A stretch of 64,000 bases of DNA, taken from positions 186,001 to 250,000 of the forward strand of contig JAHEFI010000001.1 in assembly GCA_024640255.1 (NCBI GenBank), written 5' to 3'. The translations under genes were made by a program, and so were the position numbers. How positions within the stretch are numbered: position 1 is the stretch's first letter; every line of letters starts with the position of its first letter. Under the pieces are notes generated by a model. That model was given only the letters and a program-made list of their open reading frames with translations, was not told the DNA's origin and ran no database searches. Below are positions 1-9,270 of this stretch, one piece after another. The DNA is from Bacteroidota bacterium (GTDB taxonomy: Bacteria; Bacteroidota; Bacteroidia; Chitinophagales; Chitinophagaceae).

Positions 1-1234
1 ATTGAGTGGTTGGATCCCAATTTACTTTTTGTCCAGAACGATAAGCGATATTACCCATTTGAGCAATGGTAGCAATATGTGCACCTTCTTCTATAGAGCA
101 ATGTAAACTATCAGGTTGATTATTTCTGATAGCACCAATAAAATTCTCCCAATGTAATTCAACACCATTGTCCTCTGATTTATGTAAAGGAACCGCGATT
201 TTATTTTTTGCTTGACGCTCTTCAATTACTTCCCATCCACCTCTATCTAAAATCAAAGTTCCATTGTTGCCTACAAAAGCAATACCATGGTCTCTTCCAT
301 AAGAACCATTGTCAATACCCATTGCAGAATCCCACACTAAATTGAATTTATCAAATTCATATAGAGTTGTTAATGTATCTGGTGTTTCTTCAGCTAATTC
401 TGGATATGCAAATTTTCCACCCAATGCACTCACACTTTTTGGATTACCAGCTTTCATTCCTTGAATTGCATAATCTAATAAATGCACACCCCAATCTGTC
501 ATCAATCCACCTGCATAATCCCAGAACCATCTAAAATGAAAATGAAATCTGCTTGCATTAAAATCACGCATAGGTGCAGGTCCAATCCATTTTGTATAAT
601 CTACTCCAGCAGGAACTGCAGAGTTAGGTACAATAGATTGAGGACGCATCCATCCTTGATAACACCAAACCTTGGTAGTTCTAATATTTCCTAATTGTCC
701 AGAGTGAACAAGATCTAATGCATCTTTAAAATGTTTTTGACTTCTTTGCCATTGTCCAACTTGTACTATTTTATTATATCTATTTTTTGCAGCAATCATC
801 GTATTGCATTCTCCAATCGAATTACCACAAGGTTTTTCTACATATACATGTTTGCCTGCACTACAAGCTTCTATCATTTGTAATGCATGCCAATGATCTG
901 GAGTTCCCACAATAACTACATCAATATCTTTTCTATCTAAAATATTTTGATAGTCATTATAAGTATCTACTTTTTTGACATTGGGTTGTAAAGCAAGTAA
1001 TTCATTTTTTCTAGTAACTAAAACATTGGCGTCAATATCGCATAATGCAACTACTTCTACATTTCTTACTTTAATGGCAGCTTTGGTATTGGCCCAACCC
1101 ATTCCATTTACACCAATGGTGGCCACACGAATGGTATCGGTTCCAAAAATAGCCGCATTGGCAAAAAATGGTTGAGTTAACAAAGCACCAGATGCTAGTG
1201 CAGATTGTTTTAAGAATAAACGTCTAGATTTCAT
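1..1234 (-). CDS. Tat-exported Gfo/Idh/MocA family oxidoreductase (3' end beyond window)
   Basis: The start ATG is at 1234 and about 411 residues are visible before the window ends, with no stop. The N-terminus MKSRRLFLKQS matches a twin-arginine signal (SRRxFLK), followed by a hydrophobic stretch ending near ANAA at residue 28, so the protein is probably exported folded with its NAD(P) cofactor. The Rossmann motif GVNGMG (41-46) and the EKP motif (133-135), whose lysine is catalytic in this family, are both present. Family members oxidise or reduce sugars and related polyols; the Tat-exported group includes glycosidase-109-like and 3-keto-glycoside-forming enzymes. The exact substrate cannot be told. 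A promoter with an embedded dyad lies about 115-140 bp upstream. Confidence 0.9.
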   Translation of the reverse strand, partial: MKSRRLFLKQSALASGALLTQPFFANAAIFGTDTIRVATIGVNGMGWANTKAAIKVRNVEVVALCDIDANVLVTRKNELLALQPNVKKVDTYNDYQNILDRKDIDVVIVGTPDHWHALQMIEACSAGKHVYVEKPCGNSIGECNTMIAAKNRYNKIVQVGQWQRSQKHFKDALDLVHSGQLGNIRTTKVWCYQGWMRPQSIVPNSAVPAGVDYTKWIGPAPMRDFNASRFHFHFRWFWDYAGGLMTDWGVHLLDYAIQGMKAGNPKSVSALGGKFAYPELAEETPDTLTTLYEFDKFNLVWDSAMGIDNGSYGRDHGIAFVGNNGTLILDRGGWEVIEERQAKNKIAVPLHKSEDNGVELHWENFIGAIRNNQPDSLHCSIEEGAHIATIAQMGNIAYRSGQKVNWDPTTQ

Positions 1235-1347
1235 AGGCAAGTTTGTACTTAAATATACTCATTTCCGTACCTAAAAAGGGCTCATTGAGTATCTTTATTT
1301 TTTGATATACCCTTGCTTTTGATATTTTATGTATTGATAATCAATAA

Positions 1348-1387
1348 TTTAAGTAAATTTTATATAAAAGTCTACAAAATTAGTAGA
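1348..1387 (-). promoter_or_regulatory. Promoter with embedded 17-bp dyad, driving the Tat oxidoreductase
   Basis: The dyad TCTAC-N7-GTAGA occupies 1371-1387. Read on the minus strand it contains TTTG (complement of 1375-1378), followed after exactly 19 bp by TACTTAAA (complement of 1348-1355), which fits the Bacteroidota -33/-7 promoter apart from the last bases of the -7 box. The same arrangement occurs at 27750-27788. A repressor bound to the dyad would cover the -33 element. The predicted leader is about 105 nt. Confidence 0.5.
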
Positions 1388-1419
1388 CAATATAAATTTT
1401 CTCCATATCTTTATGCCTC

Positions 1420-1490
1420 AGTCATGTGGCCGAACGGATAGGCAAGGGTCAGCAAAACCCTTAACGATGGTTCAACTCCATCCATGACAG
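1420..1490 (+). tRNA. tRNA-Cys-like gene (anticodon GCA), non-canonical
   Basis: A cloverleaf can be drawn: acceptor arms GTCATG/CATGAC; D-arm stem GCC/GGC with GG at 1436-1437; anticodon stem AGGGT/ACCCT around loop CAGCAAA, giving anticodon GCA; a four-base variable region; and T-arm GATGG/CCATC with loop TTCAACT. Three things are odd. Position 33 is A rather than the nearly universal U. The first acceptor pair would be A-A. The discriminator reads G instead of the U usual for tRNA-Cys. CCA is not encoded. It may be a diverged functional gene or a decaying copy. A weak -7 candidate (TATCTTTA, 1406-1413) precedes it and a strong terminator follows. Confidence 0.55.
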
Positions 1491-1530
1491 CAACATTTTT
1501 TAGTGTACATAAGCAAGCAATCGTTGATTC

Positions 1531-1559
1531 GGGCGGTATTTCTATACTGCCCTTTTTTT
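1531..1559 (+). terminator. Rho-independent terminator after the tRNA-like gene
   Basis: The arms GGGCGGTAT and ATACTGCCC pair over nine positions with one G-T wobble, close on a TTCT loop, and are followed by seven T residues. It lies about 40 bp after the tRNA-like gene and 10 bp before the next gene, separating the two transcripts. Confidence 0.85.
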
Positions 1560-1569
1560 ATTAACTTGT

Positions 1570-4500
1570 ATGTCAATTAAAAAATTTTTCATGAGAATTT
1601 CTATCTTGAAAGCTGTTCTTTTTTTGTTGCCGATTAGTGCTATCGCACAAAAAAAAGTAGTGAATACAAAACCAGTAGTTAATACTGTAAACGAAACCAA
1701 TTATTACAAACCTTTAATCTGGCGCAATATTGGTCCAATGCGTGGTGGAAGATCTGTTACATCAACAGGTGTAATTGGACAACCTTACACTTATTATATG
1801 GGAACTGCTGGAGGTGGTTTATGGAAAACAGAAGACGCTGGTGATAGTTGGGAAAATGTTTCTGATGGATATTTTAAAACTGGTTCAGTGGGTGCAGTCG
1901 CAGTTGCAGCATCTGATCCTAATATTGTTTATGTTGGAATGGGAGAGCATCCACCAAGAGGTGTGATGACTTCTTATGGTGATGGAGTTTATAAATCTAC
2001 TGATGCTGGTAAAACATGGAAGCATCTTGGATTAGAGTTAACAAGACATACTGCGAATATTCGTATTCACCCTACCAATCCAGATATTGTATATGTTGCA
2101 GCACAGGGTGCATTGCACGGCCCTAATGCAGAGCGTGGTGTTTATAAATCTGTTGATGGAGGAAAATCTTTTACAAAGACTTTATATGTTGATGAGAATA
2201 CAGGTTGTGTTGATTTAAGTATGGATTTAAATAACCCAAGAATTTTGTATGCAGCAATGTGGGACTACAGACGTTTACCATGGGAAGTAAGAAGTGGAGG
2301 TAAAGGAAGTGGTTTATATAAAACTACAGATGGCGGAGATACTTGGGAAAAAATTCAAAATGGACTTCCAAAAGAATTAGGAAAAATGAGTGTGGCTGTT
2401 TCAAAAGCGAACTCTGAAAAAGTATATGCATTAGTTGAAAGTGATACACAAAAAGAACAAGGTGGATTATTTGTTTCCAATGATGCAGGAAAATCATGGA
2501 ATAGAATTAGTAAGGATCATCGCTTGGTTCAAAGAGCATGGTATTATATTGAATGTATAGCAGATCCTGTGGATGAAAACACTGTGTATGTATTAAGTTC
2601 ACCTGCGGTGAAATCTACAGATGGGGGTAAAACATGGCAATCATTTAGAGCACCTCATGGTGATTATCATCAGTTATGGATTAATCCAAGCAATAATAAA
2701 AACATGATTGTTTCCAATGATGGTGGAGCAGCTGTTTCTTTTAATGGCGGAAAATCTTGGAGTTCTCAGTATAACCAACCAACTGCACAATTTTATAGAG
2801 TGAATGCAGATAATGTTTTTCCATTTAATGTATATGGTGGACAACAAGATAATACGAGTGTGAAAATTGCTAATCAAACAACTTCATGGGGCGGTATATC
2901 AGATCGCGATTGGTCTTATAGCGCAGGGGGTGAATCTGCATTTTTAGCATTTGATCCAAATAATCCAAGATATGTTTTAGGAGGATCTTATCAAGGCACA
3001 ATTGGTGTATTAGATACCAAAACCAATGAAGAAGTAGGTGTTATGGTAGCGCCAGTTCAGTATCAATCATTGCAACCAAAAGATATGCAATATCGATTCA
3101 ACTGGAATGCACCTATTGTTCGTTCATTACATGAAGACGCTTATTATCATGCAGGAAATATTTTATTTAAAACAACTGATTTAGGTAAATCTTGGAAAGC
3201 AATTTCTCCTGACCTTACTACACATGATACTACCAAGATGGGAATGAGTGGAACACCTTATACCAATGAGGGTGCAGGTGGAGAGAACTATTGTACGATT
3301 ACTTATGTGATTGAATCACCGCACGAAAAAGGATTGATCTATACTGGCTCTGATGATGGTTTAGTGCATATCACTAAAGATGGTGGAGCTACTTGGACTA
3401 ATATTACACCAGAAGGAGTGAAAGGAACTTTAGTGAATGCTATTGAAGTGTCTCCTTTTGATAAAGGCACCGTTTATATTGCAGTGAATAAATATAAGTT
3501 CAATGACTTTACTCCAATGATGTATAAGTCTACTGATTATGGAAAGACTTGGACTAAAATTGCTGATGGTATTCCATATGGTGCTTATGCAAGAGTAGTT
3601 AGAGAAGACACCGAAGTAAAAGGTTTATTATATGCTGGTACTGAAACTGGATTTTATATATCAAATGATGCTGGTGCCCATTGGAGACAATTGCAATTAA
3701 ATATGCCAGTAGTACCAATCACTGATTTGAAATTGCATCAAAATAAATTATTAGCATCTACACAAGGTAGAGCGTTTTGGATTTTAGATGATTTAGCACC
3801 TTTAAGAAAAGCAGCTTCTTCTATTACAACAGCTTATAGCTTATTGCCTGTAAATAATCCTTACAGAATTGCTGGCGCAAGTCCATTAGATAGACAATTT
3901 AAAGAAGAGGAAGAACATATTTACACTACAATGGAAAACCCAGCTACAGGTGCTGTGGTATATTATCATATTCAAAACAAAGATTCGGTTAAATCTTTAA
4001 GTTTAGAATTTGTAGACGCTTCTAATAAAGTAATAAGAACTTATTATAAAGAAAAACCAACTGCAACAACTAGTAATAATAGTATCGAAGAAGATCCTAC
4101 TATTGAAGTTAGATCAGGCTTGAACAGATTTGTTTGGGACTTGCATTATCCTAATTTACCTACCATTGAAAATGTATATATCGAGGGAAGTAATGCTGGA
4201 AGAAAAGTAATTCCTGGCAATTACAGCGTTAGATTAAAAATCAATGATACTACTTTAACTACTTCTTTTAAAGTATTGGCAGATCCAAGATTAACATACA
4301 CTGCCGCTGATTATGAATTACAAGATAAGTATTCAAAATTAGCTTCTGATGATGTGGAGGCAATTCATGTATCTGTTGTACAAATGAGAAAAGTGCAAGA
4401 TCAATTAAATGATTTTGTAAAAAGAGCAGAAGCTTCAAAGGGTTTAGATAGTTTAACTGCAAAAGCAAAATCTATTTTATCTAGCATTAAAACTTGGGAA

Positions 4501-4773
4501 GAAGCTTTAATACAATCTAAGTCTCAGTCTAATGACGATGTAATTAATTTTGTTAATAAGTTAAGTGCGAATATTATTTTTGTAAAAGGAGAGATTGATG
4601 GATCTGGTTCATCTGCTTATGTTACAGAGGGACAAATTAAAAGATACAATGAATTGCATGCAGAATGGTTGCAATATGAAGCACAAAAAAATAGTTTATT
4701 ATCAAAAGACATCAAAGATTTTAATGAAGCTTGTAGAAAAGCCAATTGGAACTTTGTAGGATTTGAAAATTAA
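1570..4773 (+). CDS. Secreted BNR/VPS10-type beta-propeller glycosidase-like protein
   Basis: This is a 1067-residue protein with an N-terminal signal peptide ending near AIAQ; Met-9 is an alternative start. At least ten Asp-box (BNR) motifs of the form S/T-x-D-x-G-x-T/S-W run through the first 750 residues, for example [22 protein letters not shown] and [11 protein letters not shown]. Such repeats mark multi-bladed propellers of the sialidase/VPS10 type. The C-terminal third has no Asp boxes and looks like the beta-sandwich plus helical tail found in large Bacteroidota members. Many relatives have no known substrate and the catalytic residues cannot be identified, so hydrolase activity is only possible. 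It heads a run of four closely spaced genes whose next member is a sugar-type dehydrogenase. Confidence 0.8.
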   Translation: MSIKKFFMRISILKAVLFLLPISAIAQKKVVNTKPVVNTVNETNYYKPLIWRNIGPMRGGRSVTSTGVIGQPYTYYMGTAGGGLWKTEDAGDSWENVSDGYFKTGSVGAVAVAASDPNIVYVGMGEHPPRGVMTSYGDGVYKSTDAGKTWKHLGLELTRHTANIRIHPTNPDIVYVAAQGALHGPNAERGVYKSVDGGKSFTKTLYVDENTGCVDLSMDLNNPRILYAAMWDYRRLPWEVRSGGKGSGLYKTTDGGDTWEKIQNGLPKELGKMSVAVSKANSEKVYALVESDTQKEQGGLFVSNDAGKSWNRISKDHRLVQRAWYYIECIADPVDENTVYVLSSPAVKSTDGGKTWQSFRAPHGDYHQLWINPSNNKNMIVSNDGGAAVSFNGGKSWSSQYNQPTAQFYRVNADNVFPFNVYGGQQDNTSVKIANQTTSWGGISDRDWSYSAGGESAFLAFDPNNPRYVLGGSYQGTIGVLDTKTNEEVGVMVAPVQYQSLQPKDMQYRFNWNAPIVRSLHEDAYYHAGNILFKTTDLGKSWKAISPDLTTHDTTKMGMSGTPYTNEGAGGENYCTITYVIESPHEKGLIYTGSDDGLVHITKDGGATWTNITPEGVKGTLVNAIEVSPFDKGTVYIAVNKYKFNDFTPMMYKSTDYGKTWTKIADGIPYGAYARVVREDTEVKGLLYAGTETGFYISNDAGAHWRQLQLNMPVVPITDLKLHQNKLLASTQGRAFWILDDLAPLRKAASSITTAYSLLPVNNPYRIAGASPLDRQFKEEEEHIYTTMENPATGAVVYYHIQNKDSVKSLSLEFVDASNKVIRTYYKEKPTATTSNNSIEEDPTIEVRSGLNRFVWDLHYPNLPTIENVYIEGSNAGRKVIPGNYSVRLKINDTTLTTSFKVLADPRLTYTAADYELQDKYSKLASDDVEAIHVSVVQMRKVQDQLNDFVKRAEASKGLDSLTAKAKSILSSIKTWEEALIQSKSQSNDDVINFVNKLSANIIFVKGEIDGSGSSAYVTEGQIKRYNELHAEWLQYEAQKNSLLSKDIKDFNEACRKANWNFVGFEN

Positions 4774-4779
4774 ATTTTA

Positions 4780-5754
4780 ATGGAATTAATTCATTGGGGA
4801 ATTATTGGTTGTGGTAATGTTACAGAAGTAAAAAGCGGTCCTGCGTTTAATAAGGTAGCACATTCTACTTTGGTAGGTGTTCATCGCAGAGATCCTGATA
4901 AATTAATAGATTATGCAAAACGTCATGGGGTACCCATGACGTTTTTTAATGCTAAGGAACTCATTGAATCAGATAAGATTGATGCTCTTTATATTGCAAC
5001 TCCACCCGATGTTAGAGAAGACTATGCTATGCAAGCAATGCATTTAGGAAAGCCCGTTTATTTGGAGAAGCCAATGGCTTTGGATCTTGCCGCATGTATA
5101 AGATTAAAAGAGGCTTCTGAAAAATTAGGCGTGAAATTATCTGTTGCTCATTATAGAAGAAACCTTCCTTTATTTATGGAGGTAAAAAAATTATTGGATC
5201 AAGGAGAAATTGGTGCTGTTAAAGAAGTGGCTATAACCATGTTGAAAAAAACAGATCGAGCAGCCAAGGATCCATCTAATTGGAGAGTAGATCCAGCCAT
5301 TGCAGGAGGAGGATATTTTTATGATTTAGCACCTCATCAAATTGATTTAGTATTTTATTTTTTTGGAAAAGCAATAGCTTATTCGGGCATGGCCAGTAAT
5401 AAGGCAGGCATGTATAAAGCGGAAGATTATGTGGAGGGAAAAATTGAAATGGAGAATGGCATAGTTTGTAATGGGCTTTGGGATTTTAGTATTGAAACAG
5501 AAGAGAAAGATGAATTTTTAATTGTAGGAGATAAAGGAACTATTCGTTTTCCCGTTTTTGGATTGTTTATTGAAATAGAAAAACAAGGAGTAAAGAATAT
5601 TATTCATTTTGAAGCGCCTAAGCATAATCAACAAAATCATATTCAAGCAGTAGTGAATTATTTTTTAAATAAAGGAGACAATCCATGCTCTGCGGAAGAT
5701 GCGATTCAATCTATGCAAGTAATGGAGGCCTTTGTGTATGGTGCGAAAAAATAA
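4780..5754 (+). CDS. Cytoplasmic Gfo/Idh/MocA family oxidoreductase
   Basis: This 324-residue protein has no export signal. It shows the N-terminal NAD(P)-binding motif GIIGCGNV (7-14), the EKP motif (96-98) and the second domain with DLAPHQIDL, where the conserved His sits. The family reduces or oxidises sugars, inositols and related compounds. It starts 6 bp after the propeller gene and 28 bp before a mutarotase-like gene, which points to a shared transcript and a role in sugar turnover. Codons 46-56 contain a perfect 13-bp hairpin followed by six T residues, listed separately. Confidence 0.9.
   Translation: MELIHWGIIGCGNVTEVKSGPAFNKVAHSTLVGVHRRDPDKLIDYAKRHGVPMTFFNAKELIESDKIDALYIATPPDVREDYAMQAMHLGKPVYLEKPMALDLAACIRLKEASEKLGVKLSVAHYRRNLPLFMEVKKLLDQGEIGAVKEVAITMLKKTDRAAKDPSNWRVDPAIAGGGYFYDLAPHQIDLVFYFFGKAIAYSGMASNKAGMYKAEDYVEGKIEMENGIVCNGLWDFSIETEEKDEFLIVGDKGTIRFPVFGLFIEIEKQGVKNIIHFEAPKHNQQNHIQAVVNYFLNKGDNPCSAEDAIQSMQVMEAFVYGAKK
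4917..4947 (+). terminator. Terminator-like hairpin inside a coding sequence
   Basis: Arms 4917-4929 and 4933-4945 are perfectly complementary over 13 bp (core CGTCATGGG/CCCATGACG) around a three-base loop GTA, and a T6 tract runs from 4942. By form this is a Rho-independent terminator, yet it lies within codons 46-56 of the oxidoreductase gene. Translating ribosomes would normally suppress it; when translation fails, it could end transcription and silence the distal genes. Confidence 0.5.
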
Positions 5755-5782
5755 CAGTACATTTAATGACTAAAGAGAAACT

Positions 5783-6112
5783 ATGAAAAGATATTGTTTG
5801 GCATTAGATTTAAAAGATGATCCTGCTTCTATTGCATTATATGAAGAATATCATCAGTCAGTATGGCCAGAAATTATTGAATCTATTAAGTCCTCTGGAA
5901 TAGTTCATTTAGAAATATATAGAGTATCCAATAGGTTATTTATGATACTAGATACAAAAGACGATTTTAGTTTTGAAGAAAAAGCGATGATGGATGCAAA
6001 GAATGAAATGGTGCAACAATGGGAGAAATTAATGTGGGAATACCAACAAGCATTACCTTGCGCCCAACCAGGAGAGAAATGGGTATTAATGCAAAAAATA
6101 TGTAGTTTATAA
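5783..6112 (+). CDS. L-rhamnose mutarotase family protein (DUF718/RhaM-like)
   Basis: The 109-residue product has the layout of the small dimeric alpha/beta-barrel mutarotases: the conserved YHQSVWPEI near residues 26-34, a central IYR segment, and the C-terminal PGEKWVLMQKIC. RhaM-type proteins interconvert alpha and beta anomers of L-rhamnose, and some relatives act on fucose. It follows a sugar-type dehydrogenase by 28 bp and precedes a TspO-like gene by 10 bp. No other rhamnose genes are nearby, so the true sugar is uncertain. Confidence 0.85.
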   Translation: MKRYCLALDLKDDPASIALYEEYHQSVWPEIIESIKSSGIVHLEIYRVSNRLFMILDTKDDFSFEEKAMMDAKNEMVQQWEKLMWEYQQALPCAQPGEKWVLMQKICSL

Positions 6113-6122
6113 AAACGAGTAT

Positions 6123-6887
6123 ATGAAAATAATTATCAATTGGGTTTTGTTTATCCTTGTTATTGCCACCAACGCATTAGCTAATATATTACCTATTAAT
6201 GGTTATAATACTGGACAGATCTCTGGTTTTTATCCAAATTATTTTGTTCCTGCAGGTTTTACTTTTTCTATCTGGGGCATTATTTACTTACTCCTTTTGA
6301 ATTATAGCATTTCTTATACTTACTTCAGTTTTAAAAAGCAAAAATTTCCTGAAATTAAAAAATACTTAGACGCCATTACACCCTATTATTGGTTTACATG
6401 TATTTTAAATGCAGGATGGATATTAGCTTGGCATTATTTACAAGTAGTAGCAAGTGTATTGATTATGTTAGCATTCTTGGTTTCTTTGATCAGAGTATTT
6501 ATGATCATGCAACAAGAGGCATTGACTATAAAACCATTGTATCAGTTTTTAATTAAGACACCTTTTTCTGTGTATCTTGGCTGGATAAGTGTTGCTACCA
6601 TAGCAAATATAACAGCCTTACTGGTTCATTTACATTGGAATGGATTTGGTATAGATCCTATTTATTGGACAATCCTTATGATTGCGATAGCTATTGTCTT
6701 AGGAATATATTTCATTGTTCAATATAAGAGTATCGCTTATCCATTAGTACTTATTTGGGCACTATGGGGTATTAAAGCTGCGCAGGGTCCTAGGAATGAA
6801 TGGATCAATCAAGTAACTGTAATAGGCATTTTAATTTTAGCCGCTTTAATTTCAAGAGTAGCTTCTAAAAAAATAATTGCTCGATAA
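6123..6887 (+). CDS. TspO/MBR-like integral membrane protein
   Basis: The 254-residue protein is almost wholly hydrophobic, with about seven predicted membrane spans. The segment FVPAGFTFSIWGIIYLL near residue 40 is typical of the extended TspO/MBR (tryptophan-rich sensory protein) relatives common in Bacteroidota. Classical TspO has five spans and binds porphyrins or sterols; whether this longer form does is unknown. It is the last gene of the plus-strand run, and its final 23 bp overlap the end of the convergent TauE/SafE gene. Confidence 0.7.
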   Translation: MKIIINWVLFILVIATNALANILPINGYNTGQISGFYPNYFVPAGFTFSIWGIIYLLLLNYSISYTYFSFKKQKFPEIKKYLDAITPYYWFTCILNAGWILAWHYLQVVASVLIMLAFLVSLIRVFMIMQQEALTIKPLYQFLIKTPFSVYLGWISVATIANITALLVHLHWNGFGIDPIYWTILMIAIAIVLGIYFIVQYKSIAYPLVLIWALWGIKAAQGPRNEWINQVTVIGILILAALISRVASKKIIAR

Positions 6888-7653
6888 ATATAAATAGAGA
6901 CATCGCTAGTACAAACCAGCCAAATCCTTTTTTCAATTTGGCTCCATCCATTTTATTATTTAAGAAATTGCCTAGTATAATTCCACCAGTTGCTAAAACA
7001 ACAATGCTTGCTAAAAATGGGAAGTTAACCGTAGTATGAGTAAGGTCGCCCACAAATCCAAAAAGCGATTTAATAGTGATAATAAATAAAGAAGAAGCAA
7101 TCGCTTTTTTCATAGGCAATTTACCCAATAACACTAATGCGGGAATAATTAAAAAACCGCCACCAGCACCCACAATGCCTGTAACAATTCCTTCTACAAA
7201 ACCAACAAGTATCAAGGTTGATCCATAATTAGGTTTTACCTCAATACCTTCTACGGTTTTCTTGCTTAAGATCATGGATAAAGCAGATGCCAACATTAAA
7301 GTGGCAAAAAACAACATCACAAATCCACTCTTGGTGGTATCCATTAATCCAAACAATTTGAATGTTGAAGGGATAGTAGGTAAAATAAATTTTCTTGATA
7401 ACAATACGCCTAACATGGAGGGTATACCAAAAATCAAAATAATTTTAGCGTCTAATAATCTTTGCTTGTATTTTGAAATCACCCCGGCAATACTACTAAG
7501 CCCAACAATACAAAGCGAATAGGTGGTGGCTAATACGGGGTCTATATGAAAGAAATATACTAATACAGGTACCGTTAAAATAGAGCCGCCACTACCCACT
7601 AAACCTAGTGAAATACCTATTAATGAAGCAAGAAAATATCCCAGTATTTCCAT
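6865..7653 (-). CDS. TauE/SafE family sulfite/organosulfonate exporter
   Basis: I start it at the ATG at 7653 (MEILGYF...). The frame stays open for another 48 codons upstream, but that stretch is unlike the family and would fill the promoter region. The resulting 262-residue protein has about eight membrane spans and the two glycine-rich repeats typical of the family (GLVGSGGSILTVP near 15-27; IVGAGGGFLIIPALVLL in the second half). It is divergent from a persulfide-dioxygenase-like gene, a common pairing in sulfide detoxification, in which this protein would export sulfite or another sulfur oxyanion. Confidence 0.88.
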   Translation of the reverse strand: MEILGYFLASLIGISLGLVGSGGSILTVPVLVYFFHIDPVLATTYSLCIVGLSSIAGVISKYKQRLLDAKIILIFGIPSMLGVLLSRKFILPTIPSTFKLFGLMDTTKSGFVMLFFATLMLASALSMILSKKTVEGIEVKPNYGSTLILVGFVEGIVTGIVGAGGGFLIIPALVLLGKLPMKKAIASSLFIITIKSLFGFVGDLTHTTVNFPFLASIVVLATGGIILGNFLNNKMDGAKLKKGFGWFVLAMSLFIFIEQLFF

Positions 7654-7698
7654 CGTTGATGATTTGAGCAAAAATCGTTTTTCGAAAGTGAAAGTTAT

Positions 7699-7749
7699 GT
7701 GATATTTGGCACTTAGTAAATAATTTTGAACAAAAGTGATAATTGTCAC
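7699..7749. promoter_or_regulatory. Two Crp/Fnr-like half-site pairs in the divergent sulfur promoter region
   Basis: GTGA-N6-TCAC lies at 7736-7749 and GTGA-N6-GCAC at 7699-7712, 37 bp apart centre to centre. GTGA-N6-TCAC is the core recognised by many Crp/Fnr-family regulators. Both sites lie between the TauE/SafE gene and the metallo-beta-lactamase/rhodanese gene. No Crp/Fnr gene is seen in the window, so the regulator would be elsewhere. Confidence 0.4.
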
Positions 7750-7798
7750 CATATAATTTACTTTTATAGTAGAAATTTGAATTTCTAAAACCTGCATT

Positions 7799-9220
7799 AT
7801 GAAAGTGGAACAAATATATACTGGCTGTTTGGCGCAAGGTGCTTATTATATTGAGAGCAATGGAGAAGCTGCTATTATAGATCCATTAAGAGAAGTGGCG
7901 CCTTATATTCAAAAAGCAGAATTAAATGGAGCCACCATAAAGTATGTTTTAGAGACGCATTTTCATGCAGATTTTGTTTCAGGACATTTGGATTTGGCAA
8001 AAAAGACCGGTGCTCAAATTGTATATGGTCCTACTGCTGCTCCTAATTTTTCTTTTTATTCAGCAAAAGATGGAGAAGAACTTTCATTAGGTAAGATTAA
8101 AATAAAAGTGTTACATACTCCAGGTCATACCATGGAGAGCAGCTGTTATTTACTAATTGATGAAAATGGTCAAGCCACTAGTTTGTTTAGCGGAGATACT
8201 TTATTTATTGGTGATGTTGGCAGACCTGACTTAGCACAAAAAGTAAAAGCGGATTTAACGCAGGATATTTTAGCGGGTCATTTATTTGACTCTTTGAGAA
8301 ATAAAATTATGCCACTAGCAGATAATATAATTGTATATCCTGCACATGGTGCTGGTAGTGCTTGTGGTAAGAATATGAGTAAAGAGACCACGGATACTTT
8401 GGGAAACCAAAAGAAAACCAACTATGCTTTAAGAGCGGATATGACCAAAGAAGAATTTATTGATGCAGTGTTAGATGGTTTAGTGGCTCCTCCAAGTTAT
8501 TTCCCCTTGAATGTAATGATGAATATTCAGGGTTATGATAGTATTGATAAGGTTTTGGAGAGAGGTCAGCATGCACTTTCTCCAGATGCATTTGAAACAG
8601 CTGCCAACGAAACTAGTGCATTGATATTAGATACAAGAGATGCTCAAAGCTTCGCTAAAGGATTTGTGCCTAACTCTATTAATATTGGTATTGATGGAAG
8701 TTTTGCTCCTTGGGTAGGTGCTATGATACCAGATATCAAACAAGAAATTTTATTAGTTACTGAACCTGGTCGTGAAACAGAAGTGATTACTCGTTTGGCT
8801 AGAGTAGGTTATGATTTTACTATTGGTTATTTAGATGGAGGGATAGATTCATGGAAAAATGCAGGAAAAGAGTTAGATACTATTGTGTCCATTAGTCCAG
8901 AGACTTTGGCACAAAAGCAAGCAGCTGATCCCAACATAGCTATTGTAGATGTAAGAAAAGCATCTGAATATGGAAGTGAGCATATCATTAATGCACAAAA
9001 TGCACCATTGGACTTTATTAATGAGAGCATGGCATCCATCGATAAAGACAAAACTTATTTTGTTCACTGTGCAGGAGGCTATCGCTCTATGATTTTTATT
9101 TCTATATTAAAAGCGAGAGGTTTTGAACATCTAATTGATGTAAAAGGCGGATTCAAGGATATCAAAGAGTCTGGCAAGTTTGCTATCACTGATTATGTTT
9201 GTCCAACTACTTTAATGTAA
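7799..9220 (+). CDS. Metallo-beta-lactamase/rhodanese persulfide dioxygenase-like protein
   Basis: The 473-residue protein has three parts. The N-terminal metallo-beta-lactamase domain (about 1-240) carries HFHAD (54-58), His-63, His-110, Asp-133 and His-183, the ligand set of ETHE1-type single-iron persulfide dioxygenases, plus the family's GRPDL (141-145). The first rhodanese domain (about 262-362) has TEPGRE where the active Cys should be and is probably catalytically dead. The second (about 365-470) has the active loop with Cys-424 (HCAGGYRS). This order matches CstB-like proteins, which turn persulfides into sulfite and thiosulfate. The neighbouring exporter, DsrE protein and cytochrome support a sulfur role. 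Confidence 0.88.
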   Translation: MKVEQIYTGCLAQGAYYIESNGEAAIIDPLREVAPYIQKAELNGATIKYVLETHFHADFVSGHLDLAKKTGAQIVYGPTAAPNFSFYSAKDGEELSLGKIKIKVLHTPGHTMESSCYLLIDENGQATSLFSGDTLFIGDVGRPDLAQKVKADLTQDILAGHLFDSLRNKIMPLADNIIVYPAHGAGSACGKNMSKETTDTLGNQKKTNYALRADMTKEEFIDAVLDGLVAPPSYFPLNVMMNIQGYDSIDKVLERGQHALSPDAFETAANETSALILDTRDAQSFAKGFVPNSINIGIDGSFAPWVGAMIPDIKQEILLVTEPGRETEVITRLARVGYDFTIGYLDGGIDSWKNAGKELDTIVSISPETLAQKQAADPNIAIVDVRKASEYGSEHIINAQNAPLDFINESMASIDKDKTYFVHCAGGYRSMIFISILKARGFEHLIDVKGGFKDIKESGKFAITDYVCPTTLM

Positions 9221-9270
9221 GCGTTTATTAATTGTCGTTCTTATTTCGTAAATTGAAGTAAATTCAGTTT

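Noticed and set aside
482-1175. Two short plus-strand open frames opposite the Tat oxidoreductase
   Set aside because: They lie entirely within the minus-strand coding sequence, have low-complexity, non-protein-like composition and no start context; they are shadows.
6123-6887. Possible classical TspO
   Set aside because: The protein is longer than the usual five-span TspO (about 160 residues), so only a family-level relation is claimed.
7654-7797. N-terminal extension of the TauE/SafE protein
   Set aside because: The 48 extra codons do not resemble the family and would cover the divergent promoter region with its Crp/Fnr-like sites.
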